The translations under genes and the position numbers were made by a program. Shown here piece after piece: positions 24,183 through 34,619 of a DNA stretch of 64,000 nucleotides; positions within the stretch are counted from its first letter, which is position 1; each line of letters begins with the position of its first letter. Under the pieces are notes generated by a model, which saw nothing but the letters and a program-made list of their open reading frames with translations, had not been told where the DNA came from and searched no databases. This DNA comes from Heterodera schachtii (lineage: Eukaryota; Nematoda; Chromadorea; Rhabditida; Heteroderidae), in the NCBI GenBank assembly GCA_023374025.1, contig SIJG01000035.1:496001-560000 (forward strand). The letters are read 5' to 3'.

Positions 24183-25566
24183 TTTGACTATGTATAGAAA
24201 ATTACTTCGCAATGAGAATATTGTGATTATTGCTTAAAAAGTTAATTTTTTAAGAAAAAATAATTAATGTTTTTCTTTTTATTTCATCATATTATACATT
24301 CATTGATTCTTTGGCTCAATTTAAAATGCAGTTAATTAAATATAAAAAATATTGCATAACATAAACAAAAACCATAAAATGTTGATTAATTTATTTATAT
24401 ATGAATTTTTAATAAAATAAAAAAAATAAATTTATTTATATGTTTAAAAACGATTTGTCGCTGCAATACAAAAAGATTAGAGATTCAAATTAATGTGCTA
24501 AAAAATACATCATTTTTATCTGCATGTAAAATAAAAAATTTCATTAAAAAGTATGTCAAAACTCATAAAACTTTGGCATTTTCCACCCATAAATTTGCAT
24601 GTTTAGTATCAATTTTCCCACTTTTAATACTTAATTTTGGGATTTTTTTTAGAAAACTACCTATTTCTTCAGTTTTAGAACCTAAAATATAAGCCTAGCT
24701 GACTACCTGTTTATATCTGAATGAAGCCATAGACAGTATAGAAAATCGGTTCGCAATTTTGATCATTCGAGACGGAACACAGTTAATCGGTGCCCAAACA
24801 CGCCCAAACACATCCCGGCATTAGCTCATCGGCAGGCACCGTCATCTTCTAAGTAGACAATCCCGAAAACCTGCAAATAAATTAATTCTGGTTTTTTAAG
24901 TGTATAAAATTTTGAAAAATTTTCGTGGCTTGGGCATTTTTGTTTGTCAGCGGTTTATCCGATTTTACAATATGTAAATTATAACAGATAAATGATTTTT
25001 CTTTGCCTTTGAATATATTTTTTCACTTTGTCATAAATCGATTCAAAGGCATGGCATTTTTATTTTGCTTCATTTTTTTTCACATTCGTCAAAAAAGAAA
25101 ATTGAAATATTGCTTATTTCTTAATGTAGCCGATTTTTTAATTTATGCGAAAAATTCAATTCAATTTACTTCCAAAAATTCTTAAGATAATTCCTTAAAT
25201 GGTTTTGTAATTCTGAATATATATATATTTTTTTTGATTTAGAATTTACGTAATTCGGTATTTAATTTAATTCTTTTTTGAATTTTAAAAATGAAATTAA
25301 ATTTGCTTTTTTAGTTTGAAGAATCGGCTGACCATTAAATCCAAATTCATTCTTCCATCTCTAAAATCGCTCCTATTTTAAGAATATTGTTTATTTCATA
25401 ACGTAACCATTTTTTTAGGGGTTGAGCTTTAGCGATTGAATTAAATTGGCGAATTTTTTAAACTTTTGTTCGTGTGGCGCCATTATTTATATCAGGCTTT
25501 CCGTCAATGTTTGGTCGCTTAATTTTTAATTATTTTGAAATTTTTAAAAATAAACCAGATAGAAGA
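24183..25566. other. Intergenic region, right half duplicated at 44 kb
   Basis: No gene that I can support. A less AT-rich patch at 24745-24870 has a short frame (ENRFAILIIRDGTQLIGAQ) but no splice context. From about 24895 the sequence matches 44020-44360 (shared words CAGCGGTTTAT and AAATCGATTCAAAGGCATGG), the left part of the duplication that includes the next gene. Confidence 0.5.
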
Positions 25567-26239
25567 TGATCATTTATTATTATTATTTATTTTTTTATTT
25601 GATTTCTTTTATGAAATAAAAGCACCACAAAAGGGTGAATTTGAGAAAAACTGGCACAAAAGCAAAAAAGAAAAGTGCCGAAATCAACTGGCGACAATTA
25701 TTGCTGAACAAAACACCCGCAACAACATTCAAAATGGCAAAAATTATGATGAAATTGGACAAACTGTAGTAAAATCGGAGTCCCATTTTGCTGATAGCGA
25801 TATTCAATTTGGCACAATTAGTCAAATATTAAAAATTAAAATTGAACCCATTGAAAATTATGATGAGGAAATAATTGGACGCAGAAAAGCTAAAGCTGAG
25901 AATTTTGTGCTAAAACAGGAGCCACATGAAGTGAAAATTGGAGAAATGAATGAGGAGCGCTGCCAAATTAATGGTGCCGAATTTGATGGTCAACAAAGTG
26001 CCGAGTGGGAAACAAATGATTACTGATGATCAAAGGAGGATGAGAATCAATTATCATCATTATCATCATCAGGCTCGTAATTATCCCCCAATAAAAAATC
26101 AAATATGTTTTTTTAAATTTTCTTAAATTCCAATAGTTGAAAAAACTAAAAAAATTAATTAAACTTTTGAATTTATTTTCACGAAGACTCTCATTAATTA
26201 ACAAACCTGCACGCAAATCTTACCAATTTCTATTTTTTG

Positions 26240-27207
26240 TAGAGTTGAGCGGGACCGGGACCGGGCCGGGAATTCCCGGTCATCCGAGGTCCCGGTCCCG
26301 GTTCCCGGTCCCGGATTTTGAAAAGCTCAGGTCCCGGTCCCGGTCCCGGTAGGGCAACCGGGAACCGGGAAAAACAAGCACTGGTAAGAATGGGGGTCTG
26401 AGTGGAAAATTAGTGATGAAAATTGGAGTCAAAGGAAAAAATATTTAAAAAAATGATTAAAAATATTCTTTAAGAGTGTCGCAACCAATTGTGCAAATTG
26501 CCTTGTGGCTAGTCCCCTTGACTTTTGTCTTCTTCTTTCCCCTGGTTCAATCCCTCTACGGAAATTAAAATATTTTGAATTTTCTTTTTGTATACTCATG
26601 GTTTTCCTTTCGACAAAATATGATTTCTCATACTTTTTTTTTATTTATACATATTTTGTTATATTTTAAATGAAAATACGTATAAATTGAGCCTAATAAA
26701 TCCAAAAAACCTGCCTTTTTGTTGATAATCTGTTAACAAATTGCACTCAAATTTTCAAAATTTTCCCCGGCGGCGCCTATCGGCACCGCCGGTCTCCCCT
26801 TCTCCACAAAAGTTTTTTGCAAAAAGCGCGCCGAAAAAATGATCAGAAAAGTAATATAAATTTCTAATAATATTCGATCATTTAGTCCAAAAATGATTAT
26901 TTTTAAAAATAATTTAAATAAATTTAGTTTGAAAATTTTCATTAATTTAATTATGCTTTAACTTTTGGATTTTATTAAATAAAAAACAAAATAAAAATTT
27001 AATTTAGTATTATTTTCAATTGACATAAATTAATATTTGAATTTTTTAAAAATTTTTTGAATTTTTTTGAATTTTTAAAAAGTCCCGGTTGGTCTCGGTT
27101 CCCGGTCCCGAAAAAAAATCGAGGTCCCGGTCCCGGTCCCGGCTTCTGAGGTCCCGGCAAGTCCCGGTCCCGGTTTTGCCCAAAATTCCCGGTCCCGCTC
27201 AACTCTA
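26240..27207. mobile_element. hAT-like non-autonomous element with GGGACC-rich ends, 968 bp
   Basis: The termini TAGAGTTGAGCGGGACCGGG and the inverted CCCGGTCCCGCTCAACTCTA are flanked by the direct repeat ATTTTTTG (26232-26239 and 27208-27215). The homologous sequence at 45431-45438 carries one copy of ATTTTTTG and no element, a clean empty site. The outer ~100 bp at each end are runs of GGTCCC/GGGACC. Inside are TAAGAATGGGGGTCTG (26385-26400), a tRNA-like segment (26505-26562) and the palindrome-like CGGCGGCGCCTATCGGCACCGCCGG at about 26768. No transposase is present. Confidence 0.9.
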
Positions 27208-27490
27208 ATTTTTTGTGACCCTAATGACCCCGATAATTATGATTTATCATTTGCAGATTCAAAAACTAATGAGGAAAATGATAACAATGAAGAGAATAGA
27301 AAAAAATGAAAATTATCAAAGCATTTGAAATAATAAAAAAGGAATTTGTAAGGATATTTGGGAATGCAAATAAGATGAAGGAATGGAAAATTGAAGAACG
27401 AATCGCAAAAAAATTGAACACTAACAGGAAAGAAATCTATAAATGGAAGAGAGAATTTGGATTGAATGGTCAGTTGATTCTTTAAGAAAA

Positions 27491-27598
27491 TTACCGTATT
27501 TCCTCAATTTTAAGCCCCGAGGCTTCTATTATTCAACCCCCCTCCAAAGGGCGGCTTATATTCGAGGGGGGGGGCTTATAATCGAGGAAATACGGTAA
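27491..27598. mobile_element. Short hairpin MITE, 108 bp
   Basis: TTACCGTATTTCCTCAATTT at the left and ATCGAGGAAATACGGTAA at the right form a near-perfect inverted repeat around a G/C-run core. CCGTATTT...AAATACGG flanked by TA on both sides fits a Tc1/mariner-type MITE. The paralogous intron near 45700-45735 lacks it. Confidence 0.75.
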
Positions 27599-27869
27599 TT
27601 ATTAATATTGAAAAAGAATTAAATTTAATATCGAAATTTAATTTAGAAATGAAAAAACAAGACAGATTGAAGAAATGGGAAGGAATTGTTAACGAATTTA
27701 TGGAGGAAAAGGGAAAATATTTGCGTAAAAAAGAACATAAAGGCAAAAAGAAAATCCATCATCGAGAAATTGATGAGCAAATCGCCAAAAATTAACTGAC
27801 AGCCAAAAAATTAACATTACCGATAATTAGGGTTAAATTTTTTTGGTTGAAAATTTTTTGGTTAAATAC

Positions 27870-28095
27870 AAAAATGGATGATAAAATTGAGAAAAACTGG
27901 CACAAATGCAAAAAAGAAAAGTGCCGAAATCAACTGGCGACAATTATTGCTGAACAAAACACCCGCAACAACATTCAAAATGGCAAAGATTATGATGAAA
28001 TTGGACAAACTGTAGTAAAATCCGAGCGCACCATTTTGATGATAGCGATGTTCAATTTGGAACAATTAGTCAAATATTAAAATTGAACCCATTGA
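27870..28095 (+). pseudogene. Fragment of the second HTH subfamily (N-terminal part)
   Basis: It repeats the N-terminal region of the gene to the left (EKNWHKCKKEKCRNQLAT to GQTVVKSE), then loses frame. There is no signal peptide and no module. A tail-to-head partial tandem duplicate. Confidence 0.65.
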
Positions 28096-28154
28096 AAATT
28101 ATGAAATAAAATAAATATGTTTCAAATTTTTTCGAGAAATTTGTAATAATTGAA

Positions 28155-28440
28155 AACTAAAAATCTTCTGGTGAGAATTTCTGCACAGCCTTAACTAATT
28201 TCATAGAATTTTTCGATTTATTTTCATGAAAGCGAGGCTCCTGCTGGACAATTGGACAGTGGACAATCCGACATTGGACATTCCGACAGTGGACAATCCG
28301 ACAGTAAAATACACAAAAAGATAAGAAAATGCCGTCGCGGAAGGGGATGTTTTGTGCCATATCAAGAAAAAAGAAAAATATGCAAATAAAAAAGTGGGAA
28401 TGCAGTTAAACATCATTTCTTTCTAAATTAGTTGGGATTT
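28155..28440. repeat. Segment duplicated at 31790-32043
   Basis: Both copies share CTAAAAATCTTCTGGTGAGA-like sequence, GACAATTGGACA-type repeats, and a stretch ending in AAAAAGTGGGAAT. In the second copy the homology ends abruptly at 32043, where a piece of SNZ begins. Confidence 0.7.
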
Positions 28441-28470
28441 GTGTTGCACATTTGTTGAAAATAAACGCTT

Positions 28471-28534
28471 CAGAACGGCATTCGTATGCGATGAATGGCA
28501 TTCGTGCCATTCATCGCAAACGAATGCCGTTCTG
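28471..28534. repeat. Near-perfect 30-bp hairpin with TTCG loop
   Basis: CAGAACGGCATTCGTATGCG plus ATGAATGGCA pairs with TGCCATTCATCGCAAACGAA plus TGCCGTTCTG across a TTCG loop, with one mismatch in 30. It is GC-richer than its surroundings. It could be a foldback element remnant or a structured transcript; no second copy was found in the window. Confidence 0.75.
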
Positions 28535-29214
28535 TGGTTTATCGGTAAATCTTGAACACCAAATGCCAATGCCTACCTTCATTCATTTTTTGACAAAATA
28601 GCCTCATGGTGAAATAAGAAATAAAAATGGTATAAAGAAAAAAAAAGAAAATTCTTTTTATAATGATTAATTTATTTTATTTTTTAGTTTTCTCTAATAA
28701 AAATGTGACTCATTATATATGCCAATGGCAGTTCAGAAAAATGCTAAAAATATGAATTTATTCCGTTTTGACCTGTGTTTGACCATTTCGGAGATTCTCT
28801 CCCTGGTCTGCCTTTTTTGAAAAATCCGGGTTCTAATCTCCAATATGCCAAGCGGGGTACAATTTTTGAACTTGGCGTCCAATCTTACGACGGTGTCAAA
28901 TTAGTAGATAGTGTCATAATGTCTGATAACTAAGCCAATCAAAATTATCAATTTTGCCTTGATCCATATTGAAATTCCGCGATGTAATACTAATGGTTTC
29001 CTCATTTTTAATTCCTATATCAAAACTATAATGCAATTTCTTCCATCTATTGATTGATTTTCATTATAAATTATTATTTTCTATATAAATTTCTAAATTG
29101 TAAAAATAACATTGCGTCACAATTTAATATACTCTACTTTCTGTTGTAATATATTAAGTCAATAAAATTCCCATTTTTTATTTTCAAAATTCAATTATCT
29201 TTGAATGTCAAAAA
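28535..29214. other. Upstream region of a family gene, shared with two other copies
   Basis: About 28770-28985 matches 42290-42485, and 28960-29214 matches 37015-37280 and 42485-42905. The promoter region was therefore duplicated with the genes. No coding sequence is recognised. Confidence 0.6.
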
Positions 29215-29998
29215 ATGAATTTATGGCATTTAATATTTATTATATTTTTGCTTAATTATTTTAAAATTGAATGCTCCAAAATTCTGCCAAATTTTGATGA
29301 AATATTCGGCGAAGAATGGGACAAAAAAGAAAGAGAAGATAAAATGATTAAAACTGAACAAATTGACCAAAATGAACAAAATGTTAATTCATCAGCAGTT
29401 GATCAAATTGGTGAAGAAAATGAGAATGGCCCAAATGATCAACAAAAAAGAGAATTAATTCAAAAATTTAACACAATTAAAAAAAAGTTGAGAGAAAAGG
29501 GAAAACACCATAACAAAAACAGAGTCAAAATTGAAACAAAAATTGGAAAATTATTAGGCACAAATCGCGGAAAAATATACAAATGGAAAAAAGAATTAAA
29601 TTTAAATAAAAAGAAAATAATGGAAAAGATTTTTTATGAGGCGAAAAAGAAAGAATTCATTGAACGATTTGATGAATTTAAAAGTTTATATGGCCAAGGC
29701 AAACAGAAAGAATTTGCGAAGGAATTGGGCATTTCTTATAAAACATTTCGAAAATGGAAAAAAGAATTAATGCCAAAATACCATAAAAGTAAGAAAACTA
29801 TTTAACATTAATTAATAATATTTTTAAGAACAAAATAAATATGCCAATGAGGACAAACAAAGAAAAATTAAGAAATATTATGAAATTAAAGAAGCAAATC
29901 CAAAAATTAGCGATGAATTAATTGTTAAGCAATTGGGAATTGGAATTAATACTTTGATCAGATGGAAAAAGAAATTTGCTTCAGTTTCGGAAAAATGA
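29215..29998 (+). CDS. Secreted three-module HTH-like protein (intact)
   Basis: Exons 29215-29788 and 29829-29998 give 247 residues. Signal peptide MNLWHLIFIIFLLNYFKIEC, then FDEIFGEEWD, an acidic linker (EQNEQN, DQIGEENENG), module 1 core LLGTNRGKIYKWKKELNL, module 2 ELGISYKTFRKWKKEL and module 3 QLGIGINTLIRWKKKF. The C-terminus is SVSEK. It is about 90% identical to the copy at 37281. It begins the first of three duplicated segments and is followed at 30172 by the dead 5' end of another copy. Predicted to be exported; function unknown. Confidence 0.82.
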
Positions 29999-30171
29999 TT
30001 TTTGGTGTAATTTTGTATTAGATAAAATTATTAGAATTGTTTTTATTTTTGTACTCGAGTTCGAGTTTAAAAACCACGATTCGATTTCCCGAGATTATAG
30101 GCAAATTGAAAAAAGATTTTACAGTATTATCAAAAAATTGATAAATATTATTTTAATTCACAATTTTACTC

Positions 30172-30290
30172 AATGAATTGTGGCATTTAATATTTGTAAT
30201 AATATTTTATTTATTATCAAAAATGAATTAGACAAATTTCGACCAAATTTTGTATAAATATTCGGTGAAGGATGAGACAATGAGACAACA
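30172..30290 (+). pseudogene. Decayed 5' end of a further family copy
   Basis: ATGAATTGTGGCATTTAATA followed later by CGACCAAATTTTGTATAAAT and TTCGGTGAAGGATGAGAC matches the signal-peptide and FDEIFG part of the gene just upstream. Nothing beyond it is conserved. The same remnant follows each of the three segmental copies (38252 and 43865). Confidence 0.65.
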
Positions 30291-30480
30291 ACCGAGAATA
30301 AAATACAAAATTCCAACAAATTAATGTTTACTACTGTTTTTTTTTGCTTCTAAATTTATTGAACAGAAAAGTCAGATGAATTTCTATAAAATAGAAATTG
30401 ATGAAATGAAAAAATATTTATGGGTGTAGCGGGCAAAGGGCGAGGGGGGGGGGGAAGGTTTGGGGATCACCGGTCAAATT

Positions 30481-30677
30481 GGGGCCTATAGAATTAACAT
30501 CACATCCCTTATGTCCCTGATGTTGATATGACGATATGATATATCAGACGTAGGAATCTGTTAGAATTAATGATTAATCATCTCCCGCGTCTGATTTATC
30601 ACATCATATTGTCATATACGCCTTTGAATATATCATATAATCACATCAGGGATATGCTGTTAATTCTAATAGGCCCC
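30481..30677. repeat. 197-bp imperfect palindrome
   Basis: The left end GGGGCCTATAGAATTAACA pairs with the right end TGTTAATTCTAATAGGCCCC. The interior has ATATGA/ATCATATCA words on both arms. A second copy of identical length lies at 38564-38760 in the duplicated segment. Probably a foldback element. Confidence 0.7.
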
Positions 30678-31052
30678 TGGGCAACGTGCAGCGCGGGGAC
30701 GACTAAAACGGGGATCACTGGAAAAGGTGAAAAGGGACGAAAAAATTTTGCATTTTGCTGAAGGAAAATTCAAGAATTTTCTTTAAAAAGTGCTTTTAGT
30801 TGGTTATTTTCCCATTTCAGCTAAAACTCTAAGAGGGAAGGAGAAGCTGGTGCTGGGGCTCCCGGAAAATGAGTCAGTGGAAAATGCGTCAGGATCAAAA
30901 ATTTAATGCCATAAAAAGGAGTTCCTTGGGTTTTCGATGTCGTTGACCACGAATCCGACATCCATTTCGGCTAATCCCGAACCTCGGCCCAAACTCGAAC
31001 AAAAAGTCAAAACCCATATTTTTACATTTAATATTTTTGGTTCAAAACCGGT

Positions 31053-31640
31053 TTAGACACACGGAAACAAACTGAAAGCCATCAACTCTGCAAGTTTGAG
31101 GACCCGAAGTTTGGGGACATACAAAATTTAATAAAAATAAACGAAATAAAAAAAATGCCTTTCCCAAGGGCCAACTGGAGTAATATTTATTTAGTTTAGA
31201 CACACGGAAACAAACTGAAAGCAATCAACCCTGCAAGTTTGAGGACCCGAAGTTTGGGGACATACAAAATTTAATAAAAGAAATGAAATAAAAAAAAGAA
31301 AAAGAAAATGCCTTTCCCAAGGGCCAACTGGAGTAATATTTATTTAGTTTAGACACACGGAAACAAACTGAAAGCCATCAACCCTGTAAGTTTGAGGACC
31401 CGATATTTGAGGACATACACAATTTAAAAAAAGAAATGAAAAAAAGAAAAAAAAGAAAATGTCTTTCCCAAGGGCCAACTGGAGTAATATTTATAGTTTA
31501 GACACATGGAAACAAACTGAAAGCCATCAACCCTGTAAGTTTGAGGACCCGATATTTGAGGACATACACAATTTAAAAAAAAAATGAAAAAAAGAAAAAA
31601 AAGAAAATGCCTTTCCCAAGGGCCAACTGGAGTAATATTT
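31053..31640. repeat. Tandem repeat, four units of about 145-150 bp
   Basis: Each unit begins TTTAGACACACGGAAACAAA or a close variant (31053, 31195, 31348, 31497) and ends CCAACTGGAGTAATATTTAT. Only one unit is present in the duplicate segment at 39134-39280, so the array expanded or contracted after duplication. Confidence 0.85.
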
Positions 31641-31659
31641 GTTTAGTTTTTAATTGTGT

Positions 31660-31750
31660 ATGCCTCAAATATAGTGTCCTCAACGTCGGGGATATCCTCA
31701 AATGTCGGTTTCTCAAATGTCGGGTCCTCAAATGTCGGGTCCTCAAATGG
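31660..31750. repeat. TCCTCAAATGTCGGG minisatellite
   Basis: Five or six units based on TCCTCAAATGTCGG. Related arrays lie at 404-496 and 39300-39425. Confidence 0.75.
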
Positions 31751-32043
31751 GAGCATTGCCAAATTAATGGTTCGGAATTTAATGGGAATATGTTTCAAAA
31801 TTTTTTCGAGAATTTCTAATAGTTGAAAACTAAAAATTCTTCTGGTGAGAACTAATTTCATAGAATTTTCGATTTAATTTCATGAAAGCGAGGCGAGGAT
31901 CCTGGACAATTGGACATTGGGCATTCCGAAAGTTGACAATCCAACAGTAAAATACACAAAATGATAAGAAAATGCCATCGCCGAAGGGGACCTTTTGTGC
32001 CATATCAAGAAAAAAAGAAAATAGGCAAATAAAAAAGTGGGAA

Positions 32044-33688
32044 TTTTAATTCAATTTTATTATATTTTCTTTAATTGGCCATTTTTTTGGCTTTTTGCAA
32101 AAATATAATTATTTTTCAATTTTTTAAGGGAGTTTGCCGGTGCCAAACTTTGCTGCAGGCGGTGTTGCCACGCCAGCAGATGCGGCACTGCTGATGCAGT
32201 TGGGTGCCGAAGCAGTGTTCGTCGGTTCCGGCATTTTCGTATGTTGGCATAAAATATCATCATTGAAATTTTTGTTCAAAAACTTTATGATAATGTACTA
32301 GGGCTGCACGGGTCCGGGTACCCGACCGGGTCTCAGACCCGGATACCCGGTTTTTTCACTACCCGGACCCGGACCCGGACTCGGTTTTTTGAAAATCCAA
32401 TACCCGGTACCCGACCCGGTAGGTCCGGGTCCAAAAGTACACTGGTAAGAATGGGGGTCTGGATCAAATTGTTGACCAAAGTTGGAAGAAAGGAATTTTT
32501 TTTTTTAAATTAAATTAAGATTTATTTTAAAAATGAGTCTTTTGTTGCTCCTGTGGCTTAGTGGTTAATCTTTTGGACTCTTTTCCTTGTTTCTCAGGTT
32601 CTTCTTTCTCATAAATTATATTTTTAAAGATTTTTGTTGCAAACTGTTAGCGACATTACATAAATGAAGCTCAAAATTTTTTAAATAAAATTACTTTCTT
32701 CTTTAATAAATAAATTTTTAAAAAATTATGATATAATTTTTATATAATATTAAAATAATAAATTTTGAAGGAAAAATAGTATTTTTGCATAATCGATTTT
32801 CCTTGTTGGTGCCCCTCCAAAACCTACCTCACCCAAATTTTCGTAAAAATTTCGCTAAATTTTACCGAAAGTCCACAAAACTACTAATTTTTTGTTGAAA
32901 ATCTGCTAAAAATATGGCCAAAATTCCCAATTTTTTCCCGGCGGAGCCTTTCGGCACAGCCGGACAGAAATTCTTATTTTTCATAAAAAAAATTGGCTCA
33001 AAATTTAGTAATTTTTTGGGCAAAATCCGTTACAAATCGCATTAAGAATTACAAAAAAAAAATTCATGGCCGCCCCTAAGTATAAGCTTTTATTTTTAAG
33101 AAAAAATTACCTAATTTGAAAAAAAAAATATTTTTTGGGTTTTTTTCAGGACCCGGTTGGACCCGATACCCGGACCCGGTTTAAAATCTTGGACCCGGAC
33201 CCGGCTTTTCGGGACCCGGCAATACCCGGACCCGATTTTTGCCCAAATACCCGGACCCGTGCAGCCCTATAATGTACTAAGAAAAATTCTTAATTTTTTA
33301 GTAACTTAAAAATTAATAAAAAATAAAAAAATCCCAACAGAATTTTAAATAATTATTACTATAAAAAAACCGAAAATTTCTTTTTATTTGCGCAATTATC
33401 GTTTATTTAAGGATTTTCTATGAATTGAAAATTTTGTTTTTTTTTTTTAAATTTAATTCTAAATTTTTTATTGGCTTTCTGATTTTTGTTGCATTTTGCT
33501 GCCTTTCCGCAAAAGGACAAAAAAAATGCCAAAAATAAATTATCAAAAATTTTTTAAACATCTCGGAGGGGTGAGAAACAAATTTAAAAAAACGATAAAT
33601 TTCAAATCCATTTAATTTCCTAATAGCTGAGCCAAATAAAAAACGATAAATATTAAAACCATTTAAATTCCTAATAGATGAGCGACAA
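32044..33688 (+). pseudogene. Partial SNZ duplicate (exon 5 and flanking introns), interrupted
   Basis: 32044-32298 and 33278-33688 repeat 18372-18978 of SNZ: the end of intron 4, all of exon 5 (32129-32238), intron 5, and the first 11 bases of exon 6 (ATGAGCGACAA). Exon 5 differs from the real gene by five bases, all synonymous (GAC/GAT, TTG/CTG, TTA/CTG, TCT/TCC). A 971-bp element is inserted in intron 5. To the right, the copy is fused to sequence homologous to 21625 onwards. It cannot encode a synthase. Confidence 0.9.
32299..33269. mobile_element. hAT-like non-autonomous element with GGGTCC-rich ends, 971 bp
   Basis: The termini TAGGGCTGCACGGGTCCGGG and the inverted CCCGGACCCGTGCAGCCCTA are flanked by the direct repeat TAATGTAC. 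The real SNZ intron (about 18623-18632) shows the empty site. Near-end sequence is built of CCGGGTACCC/GGACCC words. Interior TAAGAATGGGGGTCTG, a tRNA-like TGGCTTAGTGGTTAA segment (32569-32583) and CGGCGGAGCCTTTCGGCACAGCCGG at about 32941 are shared in position with the element at 26240. No transposase. Confidence 0.9.
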
Positions 33689-33882
33689 ATTAACAATTTT
33701 AAGAACAAAATCATTATTCCAACGAGGAAAAAACTAAAAAGATAAAGCAATATCTCAGAATTAAAGAAAAAAAATCAAAAAATTAGTGACAAAATAATTG
33801 CCAAAAATTTGGGAATTGGCTTTTCAACTCTGCGAAAATTGAAGAAAGCTTTTTTTTCGAATTCAATGTTTTGAAAGTATAA
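33689..33882 (+). pseudogene. Copy of the terminal exon of the gene at 21051
   Basis: Matches 21625-21810 closely (ATTTGGGAATTGGCTTTTCA). The final stop is lost (TCGAATTCAATG instead of TCGAATTGAATT) and there is no first exon. It is joined directly to the SNZ fragment. Confidence 0.75.
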
Positions 33883-33898
33883 TTTAATTTATTATAAT

Positions 33899-34095
33899 TA
33901 GAGCCCGGATTTTTATGTTTCTATATAGTAAAAAATAAGATTTTTTGGAATTTTTATGCAAAAATACACTTGATTTTTTCAATTTTTAACACATTATTTT
34001 GGCATTTTTTGGGTTTTAACACATATTTCAGCATTTTTTAACACATATTTTATTAAATATTTCAGGATTTTTAGCACTTAAAAATTCGGGCTCTA
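33899..34095. mobile_element. Internally deleted copy of the 21842 element
   Basis: Same termini (TAGAGCCCGGATTTTTATG...TTCGGGCTCTA) but only 197 bp. The left-middle part is missing. It was carried along in the segmental duplication of 21.6-22.9 kb. Confidence 0.8.
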
Positions 34096-34619
34096 ATTAT
34101 TATGATTTACATTTAATTTGGCTTTCTGTTTTTTCATAAATTTTTCTTTTCATATAAAATATTCACTGATTTTTTATTAATTGTCATATTTTTTTAATCT
34201 AAGAAGTGATTCAGCGAAAAGTGATTTAATTTTCTAAAAAATTATGAATGGTTTAGAATTTAAAAATGTGCTCGGCCGACGGCATAACTATGGCAAAACC
34301 AAAAATATTTTTAAAAATTCACCAAATCATTCAGTGAATTGCGCTTTTTCTGCTCGTAAAACACCCTTTTCGTTAATTTTATGCTCCTTTTTAATTTACA
34401 ATCAAACAAATATTTAATTAAACATTACCAATAATATTAATGTTACAATTTGTCCATTTAAAAATGATTAGGATAAAAGAATGAGTAAATTTTCTAAAAA
34501 ATAATTGTTGTTAAAGTGTCATTAATTAATATGAATTGAAAATTTTCTTCCATTTTTGGTATATTAATGACGCAATTTATAAGGAAAAAATTTTCTTAAA
34601 TGAAATTCGAATTTTTTTT

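Larger units (their letters stand above)
25567..27795 (+). pseudogene. Secreted HTH-family gene, second subfamily, broken copy
   Basis: Parts in order: an N-terminal region (KNWHKSKKEKCRNQLAT, acidic repeats ending QSAEW) at about 25600-26026; a module exon around 27256-27473 (KIIKAFEIIKKEFVRIFG, then KKLNTNRKEIYKWKREFGL); and a further module exon from 27649, cut at IAKN-stop near 27795. Compared with the paralogue at 44719-46653 it is one base short in the signal-peptide region and one base short in a run near 27305, which brings a stop into frame. A 968-bp element (26240-27207) and a 108-bp element (27491-27598) have inserted into it. The last module exon and the C-terminal tail are missing. 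Confidence 0.7.

Noticed and set aside
24745..24870. A short plus-strand frame (RFAILIIRDGTQLIGAQ) that resembles an LSm-type segment
   Set aside because: No splice sites or neighbouring exons support it, and the similarity covers fewer than 20 residues.
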